Of a stretch of 64,000 nt of DNA, positions 46,763 through 55,324 are shown piece by piece. The stretch comes from Sva-07 sp963715285. Its GTDB lineage: Bacteria > Actinomycetota > Acidimicrobiia > Acidimicrobiales > Ilumatobacteraceae. The number at the start of each line of letters is the position of its first letter. Position 1 is the first letter of the stretch. Location of the stretch: the NCBI GenBank assembly GCA_963715285.1, contig CAVQRU010000003.1, positions 1-64,000 of the forward strand. The letters are read 5' to 3'. Both the position numbers and the translations under genes were made by a program. Below the pieces are notes generated by a model, which was not told the DNA's origin, ran no database searches, and saw only the letters and a list, made by a program, of their open reading frames with translations.

Positions 46763-47742
46763 AGTGCGTCTCCTTCGGGTTGTCCCGTCGCCGGGGCGAG
46801 CGCCGAGCCGGAGCCCAGCAGGTCGAACAGCACGGCCATCCGAACGGCGATGCCGTTCGTGACCTGCTGGGTGATCACGGCGCCGGGGAGGTCGTTCGGG
46901 TCGACGGCGATCTCGACCCCACGGTTCATCGGGCCGGGGTGCATGACCAGCGTGTGCTGTCCGAGGCGAGCCGCCCGTTGCGGTGTCAGACCGAAGCGTT
47001 CGGTGTACTCGCGGAGGTTCGGCACGAGTGCCTCGTTCATGCGTTCCTGCTGCATGCGCAGGAGGTACAGCACGTCGACGTCGGCGATCACGTCGTCGAG
47101 TCGGTCGGTGACCCGGTCGGCGAAGCGATCACTGGTGTCCGGCGGCAGCAGCGTTCTCGGGGCGACCACCGTGACCCGGGCGCCGAGCAGGCGGAACGCG
47201 GCGATCGTGCTGCGGGCCACCCGGCTGTGCTTGACGTCGCCGACGATCGCCAGGTGCAGCCCGTCGAATCCTCCGGTGCGCGCCAGCGACGACCGCACGG
47301 TGTAGGCGTCGAGCAGCGCCTGGGTCGGATGTGCGTGCCAACCGTCTCCGGCGTTGATCACGCTGGCCTGGGTCCACCCCGTGATCATCCGGGGCGTGCC
47401 GCTCGAGCGGTGCCGGACGACGAACGCGTCGACGCCCATCGCGGCGATGGTCTCGACCGTGTCGCGCAGGCTCTCGCCCTTGTTGATGCTGGACTGCGAT
47501 GCGGCGAACGTCATCGTGTCCGCGGAGAGCCGTTTCGCCGCCGTCTCGAAGCTGAGCCGCGTTCGGGTCGAATCCTCGAAGAAGACGTTGCACACGGTCT
47601 TGCCGCGCAACGCAGGCACCTTGGGGTTCGGCCGGCGGTTGACCTCGGCCATGTGATCGGCGAGTTCGAGGATGCGCAGGACTCCGTCGGCGCCGAGATC
47701 GTCGATGGTCAGCAACGAACGACCGACCGGGCGGGCAGTCAT
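46759..47742 (-). CDS. pyrB: Aspartate carbamoyltransferase catalytic subunit
   Basis: Condenses aspartate and carbamoyl phosphate. The 327-residue chain has the carbamoyl-phosphate loop FFEDSTRTRLSFETAAKRL (about residues 56-74), the GDGWHAHPTQALLDAYT segment and the late VMHPGPMNRGVEI. No PyrI regulatory subunit is present, as usual for actinobacteria. ATG 47742 overlaps the pyrR stop as ATGA. Confidence 0.97.
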   Translation of the reverse strand: MTARPVGRSLLTIDDLGADGVLRILELADHMAEVNRRPNPKVPALRGKTVCNVFFEDSTRTRLSFETAAKRLSADTMTFAASQSSINKGESLRDTVETIAAMGVDAFVVRHRSSGTPRMITGWTQASVINAGDGWHAHPTQALLDAYTVRSSLARTGGFDGLHLAIVGDVKHSRVARSTIAAFRLLGARVTVVAPRTLLPPDTSDRFADRVTDRLDDVIADVDVLYLLRMQQERMNEALVPNLREYTERFGLTPQRAARLGQHTLVMHPGPMNRGVEIAVDPNDLPGAVITQQVTNGIAVRMAVLFDLLGSGSALAPATGQPEGDAL

Positions 47743-48257
47743 GAGATCACCACACCCTCGCTGGTTGCCGCGACCTCCTCGTCGGCGCTCGTCGGCAGGT
47801 TCTTGCCGACGAAGTCGGGCCGGATCGGCAGTTCGCGATGCCCTCGATCGACGAGCACGGCGAGCTGGACCGCACGTGGTCGTCCGTAGTCGGCGACCGC
47901 GTCCAGCGCCGCCCGGACGGTCCGACCGGTGAACAGCACGTCGTCGACGAGCACCACGGTGGCGCCTTCGACGTCGAAGTTGAGGTCGCTCACTGCGCCG
48001 GGGGCCACCGGACGAAGGCCGATGTCGTCGCGATACAGGCTGGCGTCGACGGCGCCGACGGGAACGGGGGTGTCGATCCGGCCGATCTCGGCGGCGAGGG
48101 AGTTGGCCAACCAGACGCCGCCCTGCTGGATGCCGATCAGGACCAGTCCGCCGACGGCACCGCTGACGCCACGGTTGCGTTCGATGATCTCGTGGGCCAT
48201 TCGAGTGATGGCTCGACGGACGTCATCGGGCCCGAGGACCCGCTTCTCTGTGACCAT
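47739..48257 (-). CDS. pyrR: PyrR pyrimidine regulator/uracil phosphoribosyltransferase
   Basis: UMP-sensing RNA-binding regulator with uracil phosphoribosyltransferase activity in some species. The 172-residue protein has the PRPP-binding motif VVLVDDVLFTGRTVRAAL (about residues 95-112) and the conserved ITRMAHEIIERN opening. GGAGGAG precedes the ATG at 48257. The RNA target sequence lies directly upstream, so PyrR probably represses translation of its own operon. Confidence 0.96.
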   Translation of the reverse strand: MVTEKRVLGPDDVRRAITRMAHEIIERNRGVSGAVGGLVLIGIQQGGVWLANSLAAEIGRIDTPVPVGAVDASLYRDDIGLRPVAPGAVSDLNFDVEGATVVLVDDVLFTGRTVRAALDAVADYGRPRAVQLAVLVDRGHRELPIRPDFVGKNLPTSADEEVAATSEGVVIS

Positions 48258-48271
48258 GTTGCTCCTCCGTG

Positions 48272-48291
48272 CGAGCCTCACGGGACCCGCT
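48272..48291 (-). promoter_or_regulatory. PyrR-binding RNA hairpin before the pyrR ribosome binding site
   Basis: In the transcript GGUCCCGUGAGGCU (48287-48274) matches the PyrR-binding consensus ARUCCNGNGAGGYU except for the first base. It is the loop of a hairpin closed by GCGGG/CUCGC (48291-48287 and 48276-48272), and GGAGGAG begins six bases later. This is the arrangement by which mycobacterial PyrR blocks translation. No terminator hairpin is visible, unlike the Bacillus system. Confidence 0.75.
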
Positions 48292-48306
48292 TCACGGTGA
48301 GGCCCG

Positions 48307-48334
48307 AAGGTAGCAGCAACTACGGTGGACCGAA
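48307..48334 (-). promoter_or_regulatory. Candidate pyr operon promoter
   Basis: TTCGGT (48334-48329) and TACCTT (48312-48307) on the minus strand, 16 bases apart, would give a leader of about 45 bases containing the PyrR site. The opposite strand carries TACGGT (48321-48326) for the divergent D-aminoacylase gene, so the two promoters overlap. Confidence 0.45.
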
Positions 48335-50058
48335 TGCATGATCTCGTGATCCGCGGTGGATTTCTCGTCGACGGAACCGGTCGGCCCGGTCGCCTCGCCG
48401 ACATCGCCGTCGACGATGGTGTGATCACCACCGTCGTCGACGAGGACTCGGGCGACGACATCGGGCCGGCCACGCGAGAGGTCGACGCCTCCGGCCGCCT
48501 CGTCACGCCCGGCTGGGTCGACATCCACACCCACTACGACGGCCAGGCCTCGTGGGACCCCTACCTGACGCCGTCGTCGTGGCACGGTGTCACCACCGTG
48601 GTGATGGGCAACTGTGGTGTCGGCTTCGCGCCGGCCGCGCCCGATCGTCACGAGTGGTTGATCGAACTGATGGAAGGCGTCGAGGACATTCCGGGGTCCG
48701 CCCTCACCGAGGGCATCACCTGGGAGTGGGAGTCGTTCGAGGACTACCTCGACGCGCTCGACCGCCGCTCGTACGTGATCGACGTCGGCGCCCAGGTCGC
48801 CCACGGCCCCGTGCGTGGCTACGTGATGGGCGACCGCGGCGCGGCGAACGAACCGGCGACCCCCGACGACATCGCCGCGATGTCCGACATCGTGGAGCGG
48901 GGGCTGCGGGCGGGAGCCCTGGGGTTCTCGACGTCACGGACCCCGATCCACAGGTCCAAGTCCGGCGAACTGGTTCCGGGGACCCACGCCACCAGCGACG
49001 AGCTGTTCGGCATCGCCGACGCGCTGGCACGCGCCGGCCACGGTGTCTTCCAGTTCGCACCCGACCATGCGCTCGTCCCGCGCGACGAATGGCCGTGGAT
49101 GGTGGAGCTGGCGAAGCGCACGGGGCGCACGGTGAGTGTCAACCTCAATCAACCCGACGACGCACCCGACCTGTGGCGCGAGGTGCTCGAGCTGTTGGAC
49201 AGCGCCCAGGCGGAGGGCCTGCCGATCGTCGCCCAGGTCGCCGGCCGGGTCGTGGGCCTCCTGATGTGTCTGGAGGGCAGCTTCAACCCGCTCGCCTTCC
49301 ACCCGGCATACGCAACGATCGCGGAGCTGTCACTGGCCGAGCGCGCCGCGGCACTGCGCGACCCAGAGCTGCGTGCCCAGTTCGCGACGGCCCCCGCCGA
49401 GGGCGGCGGGTTGTACCAGATGCTCGTGCTCGACCGGCTCGACAAGTTCTGGGCGACCGAGGACGGCGACATCGACTACGAACCGGACGCCGACGACTCG
49501 CTCGCGTCGATCAGCGCCCGCACCGGCGTCGCGCCGACCGACCTCCTGATCGACCAGCTGATCGCCAACGACGGCAACGGGATCGTGCTGACGCCGTTCT
49601 TCAACTACGCCTACGGTGACCTGTCGTTCACCTACGAGGCGCACCTGCACCCGGGCACCCGCATGGGCCTCGCCGACGCCGGCGCGCACTGTGGCGTCGT
49701 GTGCGACGGCGGAACACCCACGTTCATGCTCACCCACTGGACACGCGATCGAACCCGCGGCCCGAAACTCCCGCTGGAACACGTCGTGCGACGCCAGACC
49801 CGCGAGACCGCAGAGCTGTACGGCCTCACCGACCGCGGCGCCGTGCTGCCCGGCCTGCGCGCCGACCTGAACGTCATCGACTACGACCACCTGACGTTCG
49901 GCGCCGCCCGCATGGCCCACGACCTTCCCGCCGGAGCGCGCCGCCTCGTGCAGAAGGCCAGGGGGTACGACGCCACGTTCGTCGCCGGCGTGCAGATCGT
50001 CGACCACGACGAGTTCACCGGCGAACTCCCCGGCAAGCTCGTCCGCGGCCCCCGCTGA
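48334..50058 (+). CDS. N-acyl-D-amino-acid deacylase family amidohydrolase
   Basis: A 574-residue amidohydrolase of the D-aminoacylase type. It has a split N-terminal beta domain (LVIRGGFLVDGTGRPGRLADIAV), the metal HxH in WVDIHTHYDGQ (about residues 64-74), the late GLADAGAHCGVVCDGG with the catalytic Asp region, and the C-terminal return to the beta domain (GVLPGLRADLNVIDYD-like). It probably releases D-amino acids or cleaves a related cyclic amide. TACGGT at 48321-48326 is seven bases before the ATG. Confidence 0.88.
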   Translation: MHDLVIRGGFLVDGTGRPGRLADIAVDDGVITTVVDEDSGDDIGPATREVDASGRLVTPGWVDIHTHYDGQASWDPYLTPSSWHGVTTVVMGNCGVGFAPAAPDRHEWLIELMEGVEDIPGSALTEGITWEWESFEDYLDALDRRSYVIDVGAQVAHGPVRGYVMGDRGAANEPATPDDIAAMSDIVERGLRAGALGFSTSRTPIHRSKSGELVPGTHATSDELFGIADALARAGHGVFQFAPDHALVPRDEWPWMVELAKRTGRTVSVNLNQPDDAPDLWREVLELLDSAQAEGLPIVAQVAGRVVGLLMCLEGSFNPLAFHPAYATIAELSLAERAAALRDPELRAQFATAPAEGGGLYQMLVLDRLDKFWATEDGDIDYEPDADDSLASISARTGVAPTDLLIDQLIANDGNGIVLTPFFNYAYGDLSFTYEAHLHPGTRMGLADAGAHCGVVCDGGTPTFMLTHWTRDRTRGPKLPLEHVVRRQTRETAELYGLTDRGAVLPGLRADLNVIDYDHLTFGAARMAHDLPAGARRLVQKARGYDATFVAGVQIVDHDEFTGELPGKLVRGPR

Positions 50059-50089
50059 TTGCAGCAGGGGTCTGACCCCTGCTGCAATC
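50057..50089. terminator. 15-base-stem hairpin between convergent genes
   Basis: GATTGCAGCAGGGGT (50057-50071) and ACCCCTGCTGCAATC (50075-50089) are a perfect inverted repeat with a 3-base loop. It overlaps the last bases of the D-aminoacylase stop and touches the DUF2079 stop. It is the most stable hairpin in the window and is well placed to end transcription from both sides, though no T-tract follows. Confidence 0.75.
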
Positions 50090-51647
50090 AGGTGGGCAGT
50101 TCGACCGACCGGTCGCGTTCGTAGAGGACCCACAGATCGTTGCGAGCAACCTCGGCGAAGGCCTCGTCGATCGCCGCCCAGTCGGCGACGAGCTGGGCGT
50201 CGCGACTGACCGGCAGCATCACGTAGTCGACCCGGTCGGCCCGGTCGTCCAGACGCGTGCCCTCCAGGGAGTCGTCCGGCCCGTAGAGCACCACACGGAA
50301 CGGAACGGGGAACTGGTAGATCTCGGTGCGATAGGCGAGATGCGGCGTGAGCCGGTAGTTGGCCGCCACGACCGCGTCACTCGGGATGTCGTCGAGAAGT
50401 TCTCGCGCCGCCACGGCGAAGACGTTGTCGGGATTGCCGACCCACGACTGGGTGCGCCCCAGTGGCGAGGGCGCCCACAGGTACGCTCCCGTCACCGACG
50501 CCACGGCGAGCACGGCGACCGCGAGGTGTCTCGGCTGCAACGTCAACTCCCGACCTCGAACGGTCAGGCAGCGGTCGCGAATCGCACCGATCGCGTACAT
50601 CGTGCCGATCGCCAGCGCCGGCACGGCGACCAGGCTGTAGTGGTAGTCGATCTGGTACTGGTACCAGAAGGTGCTCAGGATGTTCGTGAACAGCACGAGT
50701 CCGCTGATCAGCGCCACGTCGGGCAACCGGAGGAAGAGCCACGCGAACGGCGCGGTCATCTGCACCAGATACCAGGGCCGGTCGTCGTTGCGAAGATGCT
50801 GCACCAAGGAGGTCGGGTTCGTGATCGCCGTGTCGACGAGCCCGCGCGGTCCACCGAACGGGATCCGCCACCCATTGCGCGTCGGCACGCCGATCAGACT
50901 GCGCATGATCAACAGCATCGCGACCGCCATGAACGCCAGGCTCCCGAAGACGGTCAGCAGGCCGATCCGACGGTCGCGTCTCAGCGCCACCCAGATGCCG
51001 AGTGGCACGATCACCAGCGACACGTCCTCCTTGACCAGCAGGGAGAGCACGACGAACACGGCGTACATCCGCCACTTGCGTTCCAGCGCAGCGTAGATCG
51101 CGAACCCGACGAACACGCCGAGGAACGCGTCGGGGTGGAAGTTCTCCAGGTTCGTCCACCCCACTGCGGGATGGAGCAGGTAGGTGCCCGCCCCGACCAG
51201 CGCGAGCCACTCCGAACCGAGACGCCTGCGGCCGTAGAGGAACACCGGGATCGCACCGGCCGCGATCGCCGCCGACTGGGCGGTGAACATGATCCAGGCA
51301 CCCGGAGCGATCCAGTACAGCGGCACCAGGAACAACAGCACGAACGACGTGTGATCGCCGAACAGGTTCCGGCCCATCAGCGTCACGAACGGCGCATCGA
51401 ACCGCGAGAGCAACCACATGCCCTGGTCGTAGAGCGCCGAGTCGTAGGTCGCCGTGCCGAGAGCGTGGTGTATGTCGAGCGATCGAGCAGTGAAGTACCA
51501 CGTCCAGCCGATCACGGCTCCGGCAAGGAACACCTGCGGCGCCGTCGGCGCGGGGATCCGATGCCACCAGCGGGCCGTGACGCGCGCCCCTTCGGGCGCG
51601 TCGGCGAGTTCATCCGTGGTCGGTTCGAGCGCCGACGGAGCAACCAT
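50088..51647 (-). CDS. DUF2079 family membrane protein
   Basis: A 519-residue membrane protein. After a 35-residue N-terminal tail there are about 10-11 hydrophobic segments, and the family landmarks YDSALYDQGMWLLSRF, GRNLFGDHTSF and LENFHPDAFLGVFVG are present. Its architecture resembles polyprenyl-phosphate-dependent glycosyltransferases, but no activity is known. The C-terminal 110 residues are soluble and probably extracytoplasmic. It lies downstream of nusB by four bases. Confidence 0.85.
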   Translation of the reverse strand: MVAPSALEPTTDELADAPEGARVTARWWHRIPAPTAPQVFLAGAVIGWTWYFTARSLDIHHALGTATYDSALYDQGMWLLSRFDAPFVTLMGRNLFGDHTSFVLLFLVPLYWIAPGAWIMFTAQSAAIAAGAIPVFLYGRRRLGSEWLALVGAGTYLLHPAVGWTNLENFHPDAFLGVFVGFAIYAALERKWRMYAVFVVLSLLVKEDVSLVIVPLGIWVALRRDRRIGLLTVFGSLAFMAVAMLLIMRSLIGVPTRNGWRIPFGGPRGLVDTAITNPTSLVQHLRNDDRPWYLVQMTAPFAWLFLRLPDVALISGLVLFTNILSTFWYQYQIDYHYSLVAVPALAIGTMYAIGAIRDRCLTVRGRELTLQPRHLAVAVLAVASVTGAYLWAPSPLGRTQSWVGNPDNVFAVAARELLDDIPSDAVVAANYRLTPHLAYRTEIYQFPVPFRVVLYGPDDSLEGTRLDDRADRVDYVMLPVSRDAQLVADWAAIDEAFAEVARNDLWVLYERDRSVELPT

Positions 51648-51651
51648 CGAC

Positions 51652-52059
51652 CTACTTTCGCAGGTCGCCGACCAGCGCGGAGAGCACACCGTTGACGAAA
51701 CGACCGCTGTCGTCGGTGGAGAACCGCTTCGCCAACTCGACCGCCTCGTCGATCACGACGGCGACCGGAACGTCGGGACGGTGCGCCAACTCGAAGGCAC
51801 CGAGGCGCAGGACGTTGAGGTCGAGGACCGGCATCCTGGCCAGCGTCCACCCCTTCGCCCGTGCGGCGATCGCGGCGTCGAGCTCCTCGACGTGGTCGCC
51901 GACTCCCGTGGCGAGCAGCACCGTCAGCTCATCGGGTTCGAGCACCTGCAGGCTCAGCGCATCCGACGGGGTGATGCCCTTCGAGTACGCCTCGTACAGC
52001 AGGTAGAGCGCGCGCTCACGTGCATCGGAGCGATCATCGGGGCGCGGCATGGCAGCCAT
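51652..52059 (-). CDS. nusB: Transcription antitermination factor NusB
   Basis: RNA-binding partner of NusE in rRNA antitermination. The 135-residue all-helical protein shows RERALYLLYEAYSKG near the start and VVIDEAVELAKRFSTDDSGRFVNGVLSAL at the end. It follows efp by 33 bases; efp-nusB is a conserved actinobacterial pair. Confidence 0.95.
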   Translation of the reverse strand: MAAMPRPDDRSDARERALYLLYEAYSKGITPSDALSLQVLEPDELTVLLATGVGDHVEELDAAIAARAKGWTLARMPVLDLNVLRLGAFELAHRPDVPVAVVIDEAVELAKRFSTDDSGRFVNGVLSALVGDLRK

Positions 52060-52092
52060 GGCGGTGCTGTCCAGTTCCTGGGGTGGTCCGGT

Positions 52093-52656
52093 TCAGACCC
52101 GGGTGATGTAGTCGCCGGTACGGGTGTCGACCTTGACCTTGTCGCCCGGTTCCACGAACAACGGCACCTGGAGGACCTTGCCGGTCTCGAGCGTCGCCGG
52201 CTTGCGAGCGCCCGACACGCGGTCGCCCTGCACACCGGGCTCCGTCTCGGCGATCGTCAGCTCGACCGATGCCGGGATCTCGACGCCGATGATCTCGCCC
52301 TGGTACTGGGCGATCTGGGCGATCATCTGCTCGGTCAGGTAGTCGGCGGCCTCGCCGAGCGCGACGCTCGGGACGTTCATCTGGTCGTAGGTCGACGTGT
52401 TCATGAACACGTAGTCGCTGCCGTCCTTGTACAGGAACTGCATGTCCTGACGGTCGACGATCGCCTGCTCCACTTTGATGCCGGCGTTGAAGGTCTTGTC
52501 GATCACGGCACCGTTCTTGACGTTGCGGATCTTGGTCCGGACGAACGCACCGCCCTTGCCGGGCTTGACGTGTTGGAACTCGACGACCTGGAAGAGTCCG
52601 TTGTCGAGTTCGAGGGTGATTCCGTTCTTCAGGTCGTTCACGGAGATCTGCGGCAT
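52093..52656 (-). CDS. efp: Elongation factor P
   Basis: Relieves ribosome stalling at proline stretches. The 187-residue, three-domain protein carries the loop HVKPGKGGAFVRTKIRN (about residues 30-46), where the tip lysine is the usual modification site. No epmA/epmB modification genes are in the window. AAGG precedes the ATG. Confidence 0.97.
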   Translation of the reverse strand: MPQISVNDLKNGITLELDNGLFQVVEFQHVKPGKGGAFVRTKIRNVKNGAVIDKTFNAGIKVEQAIVDRQDMQFLYKDGSDYVFMNTSTYDQMNVPSVALGEAADYLTEQMIAQIAQYQGEIIGVEIPASVELTIAETEPGVQGDRVSGARKPATLETGKVLQVPLFVEPGDKVKVDTRTGDYITRV

Positions 52657-52687
52657 GGTCGGTCCTTGTGTGCTCGGTTCGGGGCGT

Positions 52688-53806
52688 TCAGCCCCGGAAG
52701 GGTCGCGGCGCGGTGTGCGTCAGGGGCCGCGAGCCCGTTTCGGTGACGACGAGGAGGTCCTCGACACGGAATCCACCGACACCGACACGATAGAGCCCTG
52801 GTTCGACGGTCACCACGTTGCCTGCGACGATGACGTCGTCGGAGGCCTGGGAGTGGAACGGCGATTCGTGGATCTGCAGGCCGACGCCGTGCCCCGTGCC
52901 GTGGAGGTACCAGTCGAGCCGACCTGCCTCGTCGAAGACGTCTCGGCACACCGAATCGAGGTCGCGAGCGGAGATGCCGGCTCGGAGCGCCGCGACCCCG
53001 GCCGCATGCGACGCCTCGACCAGGGCGTAGAGCTCGCGCTGCTCGCCCGTCGGCTCACCGATCACGTACGACCGGGTCATGTCGGAGTGGTAGCCGTCGA
53101 CGAGTGCGCCGACGTCGATGATCACGGTGTCGCCCTCGACGATGCGCCGGTTCGTGGCTTCGTGGTGCGGTCGGGCGGCGTGGTCGGGTCCGGCGGCGAC
53201 GATCGTGTCGTAGCTGCGATCGTCGGCGCCGTGGAGCCGCATCCGGTACTCGAGTTCGTTGCGGATGTCGGCTTCGGTGACCGGAGCGTCGACCGTCGCG
53301 AACAGGATCGGTTCGACCTCGGCGAGCGCCGCATCGGCTGCAGCAGCGGCCGCGGCCATCCGCTCGATCTCGGCGTCGTCCTTGACCTGGCGTTGCCGCC
53401 CGACGAGCGAGTCGGTCGGCTCCAGCGCGATCTCCGCAGCGAGGCGCTGCCACTCGGCGTGGCTCGTCGACGACGGGTCGAGGCCGACGCGTCCACAACC
53501 TGCGAGCGACTCGACGAGGCGTTCGTGCAGCCGCGCTCTCGAGGTCTCGGCGATCACCGTGGCGCCACTGGACGCGGTCTCCGCCCGGGCCCGCTCGCCG
53601 TAGCGTCCGTCGGTGCCGAGGATCAGCTCGTCGGCGGTCACGACCGCCCATCCGTTCGATCCGGTGAAGCCGGTCAGCCAGCGCACGTCGACCAGATCGG
53701 TGAGGAGCAGCGCATCGCACCCGTTGCCGAGCGGCAAGCGCTGCTGGATGAGTGCGACCCGCCGCCCGTGATCGATCGGGGCGAAACCTCGGGTGTCAGA
53801 CGCCAC
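52688..53806 (-). CDS. pepQ: M24 Xaa-Pro peptidase
   Basis: A 372-residue dimetal aminopeptidase/prolidase. The N-terminal creatinase-like domain (DALLLTDLVDVRWLTGFTGSNG) precedes the catalytic half with metal ligands in VIIDVGALVDGYHSDMTRS, GTGHGVGLQIHE, TVEPGLY and GFRVEDLLVV. The GTG start at 53806 lies 11 bases inside the end of aroB. A Xaa-Pro peptidase gene next to efp is standard in actinobacteria. Confidence 0.93.
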   Translation of the reverse strand: MASDTRGFAPIDHGRRVALIQQRLPLGNGCDALLLTDLVDVRWLTGFTGSNGWAVVTADELILGTDGRYGERARAETASSGATVIAETSRARLHERLVESLAGCGRVGLDPSSTSHAEWQRLAAEIALEPTDSLVGRQRQVKDDAEIERMAAAAAAADAALAEVEPILFATVDAPVTEADIRNELEYRMRLHGADDRSYDTIVAAGPDHAARPHHEATNRRIVEGDTVIIDVGALVDGYHSDMTRSYVIGEPTGEQRELYALVEASHAAGVAALRAGISARDLDSVCRDVFDEAGRLDWYLHGTGHGVGLQIHESPFHSQASDDVIVAGNVVTVEPGLYRVGVGGFRVEDLLVVTETGSRPLTHTAPRPFRG

Positions 53807-54806
53807 GCGTGACGAACCTCTCGAGAGCGGCGCGTACGGCCGGCACGGGAACATCTTCGACCACCTCGACGCCGTCGGGTCCGTCGAGCACGAAGGTGAG
53901 TCCGTTCAATGCCTTCTTGTCGCGTGCCATCAGCGACATCAGCTCGTCGACGTCGAGACGCTCGGGCGGCGTGACCCGCAGCCCGTACTCCCCCGCGACG
54001 ATCCGACGGTGTTCGTCGACACGCGCCTCGTCGATCCGGCCCAGCTCCTGACCGAGCTCGGCGGCGAAGATCAACCCGATCGCAACTGCCTCGCCGTGAG
54101 CGATGTCGTGGTCGGTGGCGATCTCGATGGCGTGGGCGAGCGTGTGGCCGTAGTTCAGCAGCGCCCGGCGCCCACCTTCGCGTTCGTCGGAGGCCACCAC
54201 GTCGGCCTTGATCTCGATGCAGCGGGCGATGCGGGCGTCGAGGTCCATCGCGAGCAGGTCGTCGCCGGTGAGGAAGTGGTACTTCGACATCTCGCCGAGA
54301 CCGCAGCGCATCTCGCGCTCGGGCAGTGTCGCCAGCGCGGCAAGGTCGCACACGACGCCCGACGGCTGCCAGAACGCACCGACGAGGTTCTTGCCCTCGG
54401 GCAGGTTGACGCCCGTCTTGCCGCCGATCGCCGCGTCGACCATGGCGAGCAGCGTGGTCGCGACGTGCACGACCGGCGTTCCTCGGTGCCAGGATGCGGC
54501 CGCGAACCCCGCGACGTCGGTGACCATCCCGCCACCGATGCCCACCACGACGTCGTGGCGGGTCAGGCCCTGCCGAGCGAATCCCCGGGTGAGCGTTTCG
54601 ATCGTGGCGAGCGACTTGGCGGCCTCGCCGTCACCGATCGTGTACGTCTCGACCATCCGCTCCGACGACGTCCACTCGAGCGGTATGCCCTCCTGGGTCA
54701 CGACGGCCACCCGGGTCGCCGTGGGCGGCAGCATCGAGTCGAGCTCGGCGATCGCGCCGTCGCCGACCACGGCGTCGTAGGCCCGATCGCCCAGGGGCAC
54801 GGTCAC
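53796..54806 (-). CDS. aroB: 3-dehydroquinate synthase
   Basis: NAD- and zinc-dependent second step of the shikimate pathway. The 336-residue protein has VVVGIGGGMVTDVAGFAAASWHRGTP, then TTLLAMVDAAIGGKTGVNLPEGKNLVGAFWQP, and the metal-site region LLNYGHTLAHAIE and HGEAVAIG. GTG 54806 overlaps the aroK stop as GTGA. aroQ/aroD, which often follows, is not present. Confidence 0.97.
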   Translation of the reverse strand: MTVPLGDRAYDAVVGDGAIAELDSMLPPTATRVAVVTQEGIPLEWTSSERMVETYTIGDGEAAKSLATIETLTRGFARQGLTRHDVVVGIGGGMVTDVAGFAAASWHRGTPVVHVATTLLAMVDAAIGGKTGVNLPEGKNLVGAFWQPSGVVCDLAALATLPEREMRCGLGEMSKYHFLTGDDLLAMDLDARIARCIEIKADVVASDEREGGRRALLNYGHTLAHAIEIATDHDIAHGEAVAIGLIFAAELGQELGRIDEARVDEHRRIVAGEYGLRVTPPERLDVDELMSLMARDKKALNGLTFVLDGPDGVEVVEDVPVPAVRAALERFVTRGV

Positions 54807-55324
54807 GCGCAACAACGCAGCACCGCCTTCGTGACGTCGTTGACCGTGCGGTGGTCGACCGAGACGATCGCGTCGGCAACCTCCTGGTACAGCGGTTCTC
54901 GCTCGTCGTGCAAGCGCCGAAGCACCTCCGCGGGGTCGTCGTCGAGCAACGGCCGGTGCGGTCCGCTGCGGACACGGTCGACCAGTACGTCGACGTCGGC
55001 GCGCAGCCACACGACATGAGCGCCCGACGACGTCAGGATCGCCCGGTTCGCCTCGCTGAGCACGACCCCGCCGGCCGCGGCGATCACCGAGGACTCCTCC
55101 TGTTCGAGCGCCTCGCGCAGCACGTCGGTCTCGAGGGCTCGGAACGCGGGTTCACCGTCGTCGATCCAGATCTCCCGCACGGTCCTGCCGACCTTCGCCT
55201 CGATCATCTCGTCGGAGTCGAACAGCGGCCGGTGCAGCTGGGCGGCCACCGCGCGACCGACCGTCGACTTGCCGACACCCATCATCCCGACGAGCACGAG
55301 GTGCCTGGCGTCGGGACCGCTCAC
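54803..55324 (-). CDS. aroK: Shikimate kinase
   Basis: A 173-residue P-loop kinase. Walker A is GMMGVGKSTVGRAVA (about residues 13-27), the shikimate-binding DSDEMIEAKVGRTVREIW follows, and GGGV-like AAAGGVVLSEANR and the lid RPLLDDDP are present. GTG 55324 overlaps the aroC stop as GTGA. Confidence 0.96.
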   Translation of the reverse strand: MSGPDARHLVLVGMMGVGKSTVGRAVAAQLHRPLFDSDEMIEAKVGRTVREIWIDDGEPAFRALETDVLREALEQEESSVIAAAGGVVLSEANRAILTSSGAHVVWLRADVDVLVDRVRSGPHRPLLDDDPAEVLRRLHDEREPLYQEVADAIVSVDHRTVNDVTKAVLRCCA

